Shown: one piece after another, positions 26,866 to 35,633 of the stretch
Layout: each line of letters starts with the position of its first letter
How positions within the stretch are numbered: the stretch's first letter is position 1
Assembly: GCA_020723285.1 (NCBI GenBank)
Contig: DYJE01000021.1
Span: forward strand, 1-64,000
Length of the DNA stretch: 64,000 nucleotides
Direction: 5' to 3'
Origin: Desulforapulum autotrophicum
Lineage (GTDB): Bacteria > Desulfobacterota > Desulfobacteria > Desulfobacterales > Desulfolunaceae
The notes under the pieces: model-generated
Seen by the model: the letters and a program-made list of their open reading frames with translations, nothing else
Databases searched by the model: none
Told to the model about the DNA's origin: nothing
Translations under genes and position numbers: made by a program

Positions 26866-27634
26866 AAGACCTTTCGAGCTCAGTAAAGACCTTATAAACT
26901 ATGATAAAAAAAATAATTGATACAGTCATAGCAAATCCAAATTGCCATAAGATAATGGTTCTGTCTTGTATTAAGACTCTTCTGAAATTCTCAATGATAA
27001 AAGTTAGAGGGTTTAAAAAAAGAAGTATTTTATATTTTATTGAAATAGTATCGACAGAATAAAATACAGGGGTTCCAAAAAACCAGAATCGCAGCAGAAA
27101 TTCAGAAGCCAACTTTACGTCTCTGTAGTAAACATTGAGTGTTCCTAGTAAAAGACTGATTGTTGCTGTGTTAATAATTAAGATGAAACTTAGTGGAATG
27201 ATCCATAATGTGTTATATGAGAATTTGATATGGTAGAAATAAATCATGATAAAAAGCAGAATTATTGAAATTAGAAAATCAGCAAAAAAAACTGCAATTT
27301 TTGAAAAAATGATCAGTTCGCGAGGAAAGTATATCTTTGTGATTAACTCCCGATGATCGGTGAGAGCCCTTATTGATGATGCGACCGAAGCTGAGAGAAA
27401 GGTCCAAGGGACAAGGCCGGAAAAATAAAATAACGGTTTTGGACATTTACCTGTTTCAATTTGCAATACCATACCAAAAACCAATACAAAAAGAAGCATC
27501 ATGCTCAAGGGTTGAAGAATAGCCCAAAGGACGCCTATCGTTGTTTGCTTGTATCGTATGAGTAGTTCGCGCCAAATGAGAATTGCAAATAAGTCTTTAT
27601 ATTGAATTAGTCTTTTATATATGGAGGTGTTCAT
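26849..27634 (-). CDS. ABC-2 polysaccharide exporter permease (TagG/KpsM-like)
   Basis: A 261-residue polytopic permease (ILIWRELLIRYKQTTIGVLWAILQP, a hallmark of the TagG/Wzm/KpsM family) with about six membrane segments. It is the first gene of the minus-strand polymer locus and is presumably driven from the AT-rich 174-base gap upstream. Confidence 0.9.
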   Translation of the reverse strand: MNTSIYKRLIQYKDLFAILIWRELLIRYKQTTIGVLWAILQPLSMMLLFVLVFGMVLQIETGKCPKPLFYFSGLVPWTFLSASVASSIRALTDHRELITKIYFPRELIIFSKIAVFFADFLISIILLFIMIYFYHIKFSYNTLWIIPLSFILIINTATISLLLGTLNVYYRDVKLASEFLLRFWFFGTPVFYSVDTISIKYKILLFLNPLTFIIENFRRVLIQDRTIILWQFGFAMTVSIIFFIIVYKVFTELERSFADVI

Positions 27635-27808
27635 AAAACCTGTTGAATAAGTATATTATTTTCTGTGAGGAATGAACTTTTAATCAGTTATGGATATAAC
27701 ATAAAAATATGCACCAACAAACGAATAATCAGTTAATGTTAAATTATTGTGGTATGTCATGAGGTCTCACCATGATGGTAAACTGTTTTTTTATCGAAAT
27801 CCAAATAC

Positions 27809-29371
27809 CTAAAAATACCCCACCCGCACAATCGTCACATCCTTATAATAATGCTTCAATATCGCATCACAGGCAAGGCCGGAAAGGGCCATGCGCTGAG
27901 CTCCGTGCTGGCTCATGCCGACGCCGTGGCCGTAGCCGATGCCTTTGAGGGTGATGCCTGTGCTGTCGGCGGTCATATCGCAGACGGTGCTTTTCATGCT
28001 GACGGGGCCGACAGCGAGACGAAATGAGTTGCCGGAGAGTTTGACCTGTTTCTCATCGGTTGTGAGAAGAACATTCATGATACGGCCTGACGGTGACTTG
28101 TCGAGGACAATGACCTGCTTGACGGATTTTCCACCAAGGGATTTGCAGAATATCCGGGTGAGGTCTTTGTATGATACAGCGAATTCCCAGGGCGTGTCGG
28201 TTTGTTCGATGCTGTAACTGTCTTCTTTGCTGACAAGGTAGGGCAGGTCCACGCTCCAGACATTTAAGGAACTTTCGGTCTGGCCTCCGCTACTGGCGTG
28301 GAAATAGGAGATAATCAACTTGCCGTTATAGGTGAGAACCATACCGCGGCTTGCGTCAACGGCGGCACGGGCCGATTCTTTTTCCGCGTCGAAACCGCCG
28401 TACACCTGGGAGGAGGTGGTGGCTTCCACATCGTAGAGTTTGTCAGCGGTGGCGTGCTTGTCACGGATGTACAGCGCGAAGGTCCGGGATGCGATGGCTT
28501 GGGCCATCAGGGCCTGGGGCTCCCATAGGGGCGACATTTCCTTTGGAACCACACCGTAAAGATAAGATTCCACGTCCAGATGATTGACAGCCATGAGCCC
28601 CGTGGATTTCAGGTGGATGGAAACATCGCCTCTGTATTTTTTTCCGGCCGCTGCGATCCATTCGCCGTGATGCATGACCCGGCAGTTGACGGCATCGACA
28701 GGTTTGCCGTTGATCAGCAGTTTTTTACCCGAACGTTTGAAAATCAAAGGACCGGAACCCTGGAATAGCGTCTGGGCGTTATCCATGTTTTGAACACTGA
28801 GGGCCGTGGAACCTTCGACCTTCAGGGTTTCCGTTTTCCGGGTTAAAAGCACACGGATTCCGGACGTCATGGTGGTGGGGGCTGTGGTTTTCTCTATGAC
28901 CGGGGTTTTTCTGGATTTTCGCTCGGCGCTTTCGGCCCAGGATTTCACAGAGGCTTTCCGTGAGCCTGAAGGATATCGGTCCATGTAGTCGTCAAAGGCT
29001 TTGAGGGCGTCCCGGTAGCGCTCATGGTTGTAATAAATCCGGCCGATGTTGAAAAGGGCGTCAGGAGCCGATGGGCTTTCGGGGTACATTAGGATCAGGT
29101 CCTTGTAGCAGTCGACGGCGTTTTCAGGGAGATCCAGATCGTTTTCGTATATTGAACCAATAGTGAACAGGGCAGCGGCCCTTATGTCATCGCTGGTTGA
29201 AGACTGGGAAATCTCGCGGAACACGGAGATGGCTTCAGGGTAATTTCCACGGCTGACCAGATCCTGACCTGCGGCGAATTCGGGACGGTTCGAAAAAACG
29301 TCTTGAGCCCATACGCTATTCACGGTCAGAACGGTTGCACATAAAAAAATGAAAACTCGTTGGCGAAGCAG
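27809..29371 (-). CDS. SpoIID/LytB-domain protein with N-terminal TPR region
   Basis: A secreted protein with tetratricopeptide-like repeats (ALFTIGSIYEN, DALFNIGRIYYN; first ~130 residues) and a C-terminal SpoIID/LytB domain (DVESYLYGVVPKEMSPLWEPQAL, AIASRTFAL, GYGHGVGMSQHGAQ). SpoIID enzymes are lytic transglycosylases acting on denuded peptidoglycan. The first GTG/ATG-type start (29323) cuts a signal peptide in half: upstream codons in the same frame encode RQRVFIFLCATVLT, completing it. CTG at 29371, after AAGGGGG, is the best start; an alternative is an ATG in another frame plus a frameshift in a T7 run. Domain calls are firm, the start is not. Confidence 0.85.
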   Translation of the reverse strand: MLRQRVFIFLCATVLTVNSVWAQDVFSNRPEFAAGQDLVSRGNYPEAISVFREISQSSTSDDIRAAALFTIGSIYENDLDLPENAVDCYKDLILMYPESPSAPDALFNIGRIYYNHERYRDALKAFDDYMDRYPSGSRKASVKSWAESAERKSRKTPVIEKTTAPTTMTSGIRVLLTRKTETLKVEGSTALSVQNMDNAQTLFQGSGPLIFKRSGKKLLINGKPVDAVNCRVMHHGEWIAAAGKKYRGDVSIHLKSTGLMAVNHLDVESYLYGVVPKEMSPLWEPQALMAQAIASRTFALYIRDKHATADKLYDVEATTSSQVYGGFDAEKESARAAVDASRGMVLTYNGKLIISYFHASSGGQTESSLNVWSVDLPYLVSKEDSYSIEQTDTPWEFAVSYKDLTRIFCKSLGGKSVKQVIVLDKSPSGRIMNVLLTTDEKQVKLSGNSFRLAVGPVSMKSTVCDMTADSTGITLKGIGYGHGVGMSQHGAQRMALSGLACDAILKHYYKDVTIVRVGYF

Positions 29372-29490
29372 GAGAACCCCCTTGCATGGCAGTGAATGGG
29401 TAAAACCCTCAGCGTGTGATCGGTCCGTTTAAAGAATGGTTTTTAAATACCGTTTTTAGGGGGGATGGGGCAATAAAAAAAACAAAAAAA

Positions 29491-29512
29491 GGGGACCGTT
29501 TGACCGGTCCCC
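29491..29512 (-). terminator. Rho-independent terminator of the symporter operon
   Basis: GGGGACCG and CGGTCCCC pair around a 6-base loop. On the minus strand the stem is followed by a long T-rich tract (29476-29490). Confidence 0.85.
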
Positions 29513-29538
29513 TTCATGTCAATCACACAACGATCACA

Positions 29539-31446
29539 TTACGCTTCTTTCTTCTGGGTGAGGAGTGAAACGATGATCAGGGTGAGGAAACTCAGCGGAA
29601 TGGCCACGATGCCGGGGTTGTCCAGGGGAATCGGGGCTTTGGCTGTGGTTTTGTAAAGATCGAGGTATGTGGAGGGTGACAACAGGATGATTGCCAGCGA
29701 GGTCACGATACCTACGAAAATGGAACAGATGATACCCTGGGCCGTGGTTTTCTTCCAGAACAGCATCATGAGGATCGACGGCAGGTTGGCCGCAGAAGCC
29801 ACCGCAAAGGCCAGACCCACGAGGAAGGACACGTTGATGCCTTTGAAGATGATGCCGAGGATCATGGCAAGGATGCCGATGCACACCGCGGCCACTTTCC
29901 CGGCGGTGACCTGACCTTTATCGGTCATCTGGAGGCCCATGTAGTTGGTCAGAAGATCGTGGGCCACAGCTCCGGAAGCCGCCACGATGAGGCCGGATAC
30001 AGTACCGAGAACCGTGGAGAAGGCGATGGCCGAAATGCATGAGAAAATGAAAATCCCGAAGAATTTGGCCAGAAGCGGAGCGGACATGTTGCTGCTGTTG
30101 AGGTCGATGACGCCGTTGATCATGGCACCGAGACCCATGAACACGGTGAGGACGTAAAAGAAACCGATGGATGCGATAGCCACGATGGTGGATTTACGGG
30201 CATCCTTGGGGCTTGGAACGGTGTAGTAACGGATCAGGATGTGGGGAAGAGCCGCCGTACCGAAGAAAAGGGCCAGCATCAGGGACACGAAGTTCAGCTT
30301 GGACATGAAGGTGGAACCTTTATCCACTTTGAACTTGAGGCCCGGTCTCATGATGTCGCTTCCCTGTGTGGGGTTCTGGGAATAAACCGTGACTTTGTCC
30401 GTGCCATCTTCCAGAAGGGTTTTAGAGAAACGAACCATTTCACTTTCCTGAACAGTGGCAAGGAATTTGAAGGGACCGATGGGGCCTGTTTTTTCAACTT
30501 CCTGTCCGTCCATGATGATTTTGGCGGCATGGCCGACCTGATAGAAACGTTTGTCCGCTTTGGGTGCGCCGTTGTAAAGTTCTTTCTTGTCAGCGGTCTT
30601 GGTCACGGAAAGGGCTTCTTTGAGAACGGTGGCACCGTCTTTTTCAGCAATACTCCACCAGGTGTTGATGCCGTCTTGCTGGAGTTTGGCGAATTTCTTT
30701 TCAGGTTTTTTCGGGTCAGCCAGAACAGCGGCGACAGTGTATGTGGGATCATCCACAGCGGTTACATTGCCGTCGGTGACGGTGGCGGTGAGGGTTTTGA
30801 AGTTGTGGTATTCTTCGTAAGGAATCTTGTTGATTCCGTTCATGAAGATGGCGATGGACAGGATGGTGGAGAACACCACGAGAAGTCCGCCCTTGATGAA
30901 CTGGACGTAGGTGGTGGAGGTCATACCGGCGGTGGCCACGATGTAGATAACGATGATACCGACGATGATGACACCCCAGTGATGCTGAAGACCGAGAAGC
31001 GGAGTGACGAGGTCGCCGGCACCCACCATCTGGGGAATCAGGTAACAGAGAGACACGATCAGTGTGCTGATGGCGGAAGCCAGTTCGATGCCTTTGGAGT
31101 TGAACTTGTAGTTCAGGGCGTCGGTGAAGGTGTATTTTCCGAACCGTTTCATGGGTTCGGCCACGAGGAACAGGGCCACGACCCAGCCCGCGAGGTAACC
31201 GATGGAGTATAAAAATCCATCGTAGCCGTCAAAGGCGATCATGCCGCAGATCCCGAGGAACGATGCCGCCGAGAGGTAGTCACCGGCGAAAGCGATGCCG
31301 TTAACAGCCCAGTGAATGCTGCCGCCTGCCGCGTAGTAGCCGCTGGCGGATTGCGTTTTGCGTGCGAAGAATGAAGACATGCCCAGTACACCCAGTACAA
31401 AGGCGACAAAAATCCCGATAGCTAGTGGTGAAGCAACGTAAATCAA
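29539..31446 (-). CDS. Cation/acetate-type sodium:solute symporter (ActP-like)
   Basis: A 635-residue SSS-family symporter with about 13 membrane helices (GYYAAGGSIHWAVNGIAFAGDYLSAASFLG at the start). ActP-like proteins take up acetate or other short carboxylates. It is longer than typical ActP (about 550) because residues 205-380 form a hydrophilic extracytoplasmic insert between two membrane helices, ending in the conserved PGLKFK segment. It lies 12 bases after a DUF485 gene, the usual small partner. Confidence 0.9.
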   Translation of the reverse strand: MIYVASPLAIGIFVAFVLGVLGMSSFFARKTQSASGYYAAGGSIHWAVNGIAFAGDYLSAASFLGICGMIAFDGYDGFLYSIGYLAGWVVALFLVAEPMKRFGKYTFTDALNYKFNSKGIELASAISTLIVSLCYLIPQMVGAGDLVTPLLGLQHHWGVIIVGIIVIYIVATAGMTSTTYVQFIKGGLLVVFSTILSIAIFMNGINKIPYEEYHNFKTLTATVTDGNVTAVDDPTYTVAAVLADPKKPEKKFAKLQQDGINTWWSIAEKDGATVLKEALSVTKTADKKELYNGAPKADKRFYQVGHAAKIIMDGQEVEKTGPIGPFKFLATVQESEMVRFSKTLLEDGTDKVTVYSQNPTQGSDIMRPGLKFKVDKGSTFMSKLNFVSLMLALFFGTAALPHILIRYYTVPSPKDARKSTIVAIASIGFFYVLTVFMGLGAMINGVIDLNSSNMSAPLLAKFFGIFIFSCISAIAFSTVLGTVSGLIVAASGAVAHDLLTNYMGLQMTDKGQVTAGKVAAVCIGILAMILGIIFKGINVSFLVGLAFAVASAANLPSILMMLFWKKTTAQGIICSIFVGIVTSLAIILLSPSTYLDLYKTTAKAPIPLDNPGIVAIPLSFLTLIIVSLLTQKKEA

Positions 31447-31458
31447 TTTCCAAATCTC

Positions 31459-31731
31459 CTATTTGTTCAGTTCATCTTCTTTTTTGGTGCAGAGATGATT
31501 GTAAATCATGCCCATGATGATCGCCAGTACGATGAGTCCGAAGCCGTAAACGATGGCGAGGTTGAGGCCTGCAAAGACCACCACGCCCATGGTTTTCGGA
31601 CTGATCACGTTGATCGCGATGAACCCGGCGTATACAAGTACGTAAATGATAAACATGTAAACGCCCAATTTGGATTTGTAATCGGAGGCGTTATCGACGC
31701 CCCACTCGGTTGCTGGTCCGTGTCCACCCAT
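31459..31731 (-). CDS. DUF485-family membrane protein, symporter partner
   Basis: A 90-residue protein with two membrane segments (about residues 24-44 and 55-80) and the DUF485 pattern (YKSKLGVYMFIIYVLVYAGFIAIN). It is paired with ActP-type symporters in many bacteria. Its start at 31731 is set by a perfect AGGAGG site 8 bases upstream; the frame stays open further but without a site. Confidence 0.87.
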   Translation of the reverse strand: MGGHGPATEWGVDNASDYKSKLGVYMFIIYVLVYAGFIAINVISPKTMGVVVFAGLNLAIVYGFGLIVLAIIMGMIYNHLCTKKEDELNK

Positions 31732-31961
31732 AAATCTCCTCCTAAATCGTTGTAAATAAACATAAAACGTTAAAAAAATTAAACTCTTTGATTCGGAAAA
31801 CGAAAGACTGACAATCACAAAGGGATGCGCATTCCTTGATCGAAAATGGTTGCAGAGCAATTTTCGGCAGAGAGTGGTAAGGTCTACGCAAGCATTTATG
31901 GCTCAGTTCATTTCATGGATCTTTCCGAACCCCCCGTATGGCCAGCATGATGTTGTCAAAA

Positions 31962-31997
31962 GATAAACCATCGCAGATTGGTTTATCGCTTTTTTTA
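31962..31997 (+). terminator. Terminator-like hairpin, plus strand
   Basis: GATAAACC and GGTTTATC (31962-31969 and 31980-31987) pair around a 10-base loop and are followed by a T7 run. Its loop and closing pairs read CCATCGCAGATTGG, nearly identical to the next hairpin. Confidence 0.6.
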
Positions 31998-32005
31998 TGC
32001 TTTAT

Positions 32006-32025
32006 CCGCCATCGCAGTTTGGCGG
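32006..32025. repeat. Second hairpin with shared core
   Basis: CCGCCA and TGGCGG enclose TCGCAGTT; the core CCATCGCAGTTTGG differs at one base from that of the hairpin at 31962. Confidence 0.6.
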
Positions 32026-32032
32026 TCCGGCA

Positions 32033-32075
32033 TAAAAAAAACTGCGGGTTGAAGATTTGGATTCAACCCGCAGTT
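32033..32075 (-). terminator. Strong minus-strand terminator upstream of the symporter pair
   Basis: A 14-base perfect stem (32040-32053 with 32062-32075; AACTGCGGGTTGAA) is preceded on the plus strand by an A-run, which is a T-run at the end of a minus-strand transcript. No protein gene lies upstream of it on that strand for several kilobases, so it may end a small RNA or act as a leader attenuator for the symporter operon. Confidence 0.65.
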
Positions 32076-32385
32076 CGGCTTCACATCCTGATCATACAAC
32101 TAAAAACGTAAAAATTTACATACCGGACAACTGAAAAAACGATCGTCCGATGAAGAGGGCGTTTATCACCCTCTTGATTAACTAAAAAAAATTAGTGGGA
32201 GTCCATTTAACATTATGGAAAAAAATAATCAAGCAATTTGAAACATGGTTTAGATCATAAAACAATCTCCAGCAGCTGTGAACCTGACATTCAAATGATC
32301 CATGCGCTGAACAAGGCGGAAGGAACTCCGGGAAGGTTCATGGCCGTGAATCCGGCTTTACAATATTTCATGGCTTCTGGTATGG

Positions 32386-33588
32386 ATGGTTATGAGATCT
32401 CAAACCGTACATTTCATCCATTTGTTTATAGGAAGCCTCATTTTTGGCATGGGTTACCTGTATGTGCGATTTGTCTGTGTTGTCACGGTGAGCCGATGGA
32501 AACGCCTGATGGTAAGCGGGGCTCTTTTTTCTTCCGTCGCGGCAGTTTTCATGTTTTTTGTTCTGAAGTTCAAAGGGCAGGCTGGTTTTGCCTTCGATCT
32601 TCTGGCCTGGTACGCCTATCTTGGACTCGGTTTTCTGTCTTTTCTTCTGCCTCTTGTGATCATGCGTGATGTCTGGATTCTTGCTGTTTTCATGGTCCGC
32701 AGGATCGTGCGCCGAAAAAAACAGATCGCTCCGGGTATGCTTCACCCTGAAGACCGCCGGCTTTTTCTCAAACAGGGTGTAAGCCGAGCCCTTGCCGGAG
32801 CCTCCATGGTATTGTCGGGTGCCGGAATCGTCCAGGCCCATACCATACCCGGCGTCAGGGAAGTCATGATTCCCGTGGCCCATTTGCCTGAGGACCTCTC
32901 AGGATTTTCCGTGGTTCAGATTACGGACATTCACCTGGGGCCGACCCTCAAGCGATCGTTTCTTGAGGATGTTGTCAGATCAGTGAACGGGCTCTATCCC
33001 GATATCATCGCTTTGACCGGTGATCTGGTGGACGGACGTGTCGAGGAACTGAAACAGGATGTCCAGCCCCTGGGGGGGCTGCGGTCCCGGCACGGAAATT
33101 TTTTTGTCACCGGTAACCATGAATATTATTCCAACGGGCCTGCCTGGATCGATGCGGTAAACGATCTGGGTTTCACAACCCTTGTGAACAGTCACAGGAT
33201 CGTTGCGCAGGGAGAAGGCCGGGTTCTCGTCGCCGGGGTCCCTGATCTGAAGGCCGAACGGTTTGTCCGGGAGCACCGGCCGGATGCGTTTGCGGCCCTT
33301 GAAAACGCCCCGCCGGTTCATGTGAAAATCCTGCTGGCGCATCAGCCGAAAGCCGTATACCAGGCGGCGGCCGCAGGGTTCGATATTCAGATTTCCGGGC
33401 ATACCCATGGCGGCCAGATGTTTCCGTGGAATATGATTGTCGGGCTCAATCAGCCTTATCTTGCGGGGCTTTATACGGTTGATGGTGTTAAACTTTATGT
33501 GAGCAGAGGAACGGGTTACTGGGGACCGCCCATGCGGCTTTTCGCCCCGTCGGAAATCACCCGGCTGATTCTTGTTCCCGCCGTCTAA
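32386..33588 (+). CDS. Membrane metallophosphoesterase (YkuE-like)
   Basis: A 400-residue protein with about four N-terminal membrane segments (residues 10-110) and a C-terminal calcineurin-like phosphoesterase domain carrying the complete metal set: ITDIHLG, TGDLVDG, GNHEYY and the GHTHGGQMFPW motif. Relatives (YkuE, YaeI-like) act on phospholipid-like or UDP-diacylglucosamine-type substrates at the membrane. The gene is alone, with the hybrid kinase gene 134 bases downstream. The start at 32386 gives a hydrophobic N-terminus; an RBS is not obvious. Confidence 0.85.
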   Translation: MVMRSQTVHFIHLFIGSLIFGMGYLYVRFVCVVTVSRWKRLMVSGALFSSVAAVFMFFVLKFKGQAGFAFDLLAWYAYLGLGFLSFLLPLVIMRDVWILAVFMVRRIVRRKKQIAPGMLHPEDRRLFLKQGVSRALAGASMVLSGAGIVQAHTIPGVREVMIPVAHLPEDLSGFSVVQITDIHLGPTLKRSFLEDVVRSVNGLYPDIIALTGDLVDGRVEELKQDVQPLGGLRSRHGNFFVTGNHEYYSNGPAWIDAVNDLGFTTLVNSHRIVAQGEGRVLVAGVPDLKAERFVREHRPDAFAALENAPPVHVKILLAHQPKAVYQAAAAGFDIQISGHTHGGQMFPWNMIVGLNQPYLAGLYTVDGVKLYVSRGTGYWGPPMRLFAPSEITRLILVPAV

Positions 33589-33722
33589 GCTTTTCTTTGA
33601 CTTGAGGTGGCTTTCATTGTAAATTGTCTTAAAAAACAGCCTGTCACAACCCATTCAACCTGACAGACTTTTTTCGGCATTGCCGGTTACCAGGCTGACA
33701 CAGTTCTCACAGCGAAAATCAT

Positions 33723-35243
33723 ATGGACATTATCAGGGAACAAGGACTGACTTTGATGAGCATGTCGCCTCAGGACTCCATCATCATGATGGATGCCTCA
33801 GGATGCATTTCGTACTGGAACGCCGCAGCGGAAGCGATGTTCGGATGGTGTGCTGACGAAGTTCTGGGGCGTGACCTGCACAGTCTGATTGTGCCGGAAA
33901 GATTCAGGAAAGACTACGAAACGGGCCTCAAACTTTTTTTTCAAAGCGGGAAGGGTAACGCCATTGATAAAACCCTTGAGCTTTCAGGTTGCCACAAAGA
34001 CGGGCACGAGTTTCCCATCGAGCTGACGCTGGGGGCGGTCAGTATCCGTGGAGAATGGCATTCCATAGGTGTGGTCCGGGATGTGGCAGGAAAACGGAAA
34101 CTGGAATTTCAGCTGCTTCATGCTGAAAAAATGGAATCTGTAGCCACTCTTGCAGGCGGGATCGCCCATGATTTCAATAATATTCTTTCGTCTATCATCG
34201 GTTTTACGGAGCTTGCACTGGACGACGCGGATGAGGGGACACTTTTATACAGCAACCTTCAGGAAGTGATGGTGGCAGGCAACCGGGCCAAAGATCTTGT
34301 ACGTCAGATCATGAAGTTCAGCCGCCAGACCGACAGTGTCACCGAACCGGTTCAAGTGAAATCCGTGGTGGAAGAAACGGTCAAACTGATTCGGGCTTCA
34401 TTTCCATCGACCATTGAAATCGTCACGGATCTTAAGAGTCGTGCGTTTGTCCTGGCGGATCCTTCGCATATCCATCAGATCATACTGAACCTGTGTACCA
34501 ACGCAGAGCACGCCATGGAAGACAGTAAAGGGGTTTTATCCATCAGCCTTTCGGATGTGACGGCTGAGGAGGTTCGGGAACATATCCGAAGTGACGTGAA
34601 GCCAGGATCTTACATCAGACTGAAGATTGGCGATACGGGAAAGGGCATGACCACTGAGATTCTGAGCAAGGCGTTCAGTCCGTTTTTTACCACCAAGAAA
34701 CAGGGCGAAGGAACGGGCATGGGGCTTCCCATCGTCCACGGCATCGTGTCAAGCCTCAACGGTTTCATTCACCCCCACAGTGAGCCGGGCCGGGGTTCTT
34801 CGTTCGACATATTTCTTCCGGTCATGGAAGAACGAATACCCAAACCGTTAAGAACGAAAGCCTCCTCATCTCAAGGTGGGCATCTTATGTTTGTGGATGA
34901 CGAGGCTTCCGTGGTGAAAATCGGAAAGATCCTACTGGAACGGCTGGGATATACGGTGGAAACAGCCGGTGGCGGGTGTGAGGCCCTGGAGCTTTTCAAA
35001 GCATCTCCATCCAAATACAGCCTGGTGATCACCGACCTCACCATGCCCCAGATGACAGGCATCGACCTTGCGAAAGAAATGATTCGGGTGCGGGAGGATA
35101 TTCCCATCATTCTTTGCACAGGATACGAAAAAAATCATTCCATCACTCAAGCGACGGAGGCGGGGATTATGGCTGTGGTCAGCAAGCCGATCCTGTCCGA
35201 CGAAATCGCGGAAACCATTGGACGGGTCCTGAACCCGGTCTGA
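33723..35243 (+). CDS. PAS hybrid histidine kinase with receiver domain
   Basis: A 506-residue cytoplasmic sensor. A PAS domain (about residues 12-125, with SYWNAAAEAMFGW) is followed by a HisKA H-box GGIAHDFNNILSSIIGF, an HATPase (NLCTNAEHAM, GDTGKGM, GTGMGLPIVHG) and a C-terminal receiver (MFVDDEASVVKIG, phospho-acceptor in LVITDLTMPQMTG). No membrane segment is seen, so the signal is cytosolic. A single-domain response regulator follows 14 bases later. Confidence 0.92.
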   Translation: MDIIREQGLTLMSMSPQDSIIMMDASGCISYWNAAAEAMFGWCADEVLGRDLHSLIVPERFRKDYETGLKLFFQSGKGNAIDKTLELSGCHKDGHEFPIELTLGAVSIRGEWHSIGVVRDVAGKRKLEFQLLHAEKMESVATLAGGIAHDFNNILSSIIGFTELALDDADEGTLLYSNLQEVMVAGNRAKDLVRQIMKFSRQTDSVTEPVQVKSVVEETVKLIRASFPSTIEIVTDLKSRAFVLADPSHIHQIILNLCTNAEHAMEDSKGVLSISLSDVTAEEVREHIRSDVKPGSYIRLKIGDTGKGMTTEILSKAFSPFFTTKKQGEGTGMGLPIVHGIVSSLNGFIHPHSEPGRGSSFDIFLPVMEERIPKPLRTKASSSQGGHLMFVDDEASVVKIGKILLERLGYTVETAGGGCEALELFKASPSKYSLVITDLTMPQMTGIDLAKEMIRVREDIPIILCTGYEKNHSITQATEAGIMAVVSKPILSDEIAETIGRVLNPV

Positions 35244-35257
35244 AAGAGAGACAGATC

Positions 35258-35623
35258 ATGGCGGACATCCTCATCATCGACGACGACATTCAGCTGAGTT
35301 CCATGCTCAAACAGCTTCTCGAACGCAACGGATATTCTGTCATCACCGCGCCTGACGGTGCCAAAGGCATCGATCTTTATCACAGCGAAGGTGCCCGGCT
35401 GATTATCACCGACCTGATCATGCCGGTGAAGGAGGGTATCGAAACCATCGCCGAACTGGTCAAGGATGATCCGAACGTGAAAATCATCGCCATTTCAGGT
35501 GGGGGGCGTTTGAAACCGGACAGTTATCTGAATCTTGCTGAAACCTTCGGCGCGTTGCGGACACTTACCAAACCCATTGACCGCCAGGCGCTTCTTGAGG
35601 CCGTGGCGGAATTGCTGGCTTGA
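35258..35623 (+). CDS. Single-domain response regulator
   Basis: A 121-residue receiver (MADILIIDDDIQLSSML, phospho-acceptor Asp in LIITDLIMPVKEG, Lys in TKPID). No output domain, so it acts through a partner or as a phosphate shuttle for the upstream hybrid kinase. The start at 35258 is where the receiver fold begins; an AGAGAG site precedes it. Confidence 0.88.
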   Translation: MADILIIDDDIQLSSMLKQLLERNGYSVITAPDGAKGIDLYHSEGARLIITDLIMPVKEGIETIAELVKDDPNVKIIAISGGGRLKPDSYLNLAETFGALRTLTKPIDRQALLEAVAELLA

Positions 35624-35633
35624 TGTTTACCAT

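Larger units (their letters stand above)
31732..32385. other. 650-bp intergenic region with tandem hairpins
   Basis: No convincing gene is seen between the DUF485 and phosphoesterase genes, which diverge here. It contains four hairpins, listed separately or here (the fourth has arms AAGAGGG/CCCTCTT at about 32154-32176). An open frame at 32238-32669 overlaps the phosphoesterase gene and is not supported. Confidence 0.55.

Noticed and set aside
22740-27634. Classical O-antigen cluster
   Set aside because: No nucleotide-sugar synthesis genes or several glycosyltransferases are present; the Bcs1 and TagF-type genes point to a polyol-phosphate polymer.
30241-31212. Long plus-strand open frame of 323 codons
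   Set aside because: It lies antisense to the symporter gene; Gly/His/Asp-rich translation typical of the shadow strand of a GC-rich gene.
32238-32669. 143-codon open frame before the phosphoesterase
   Set aside because: It overlaps the phosphoesterase gene in another frame and has no family match.
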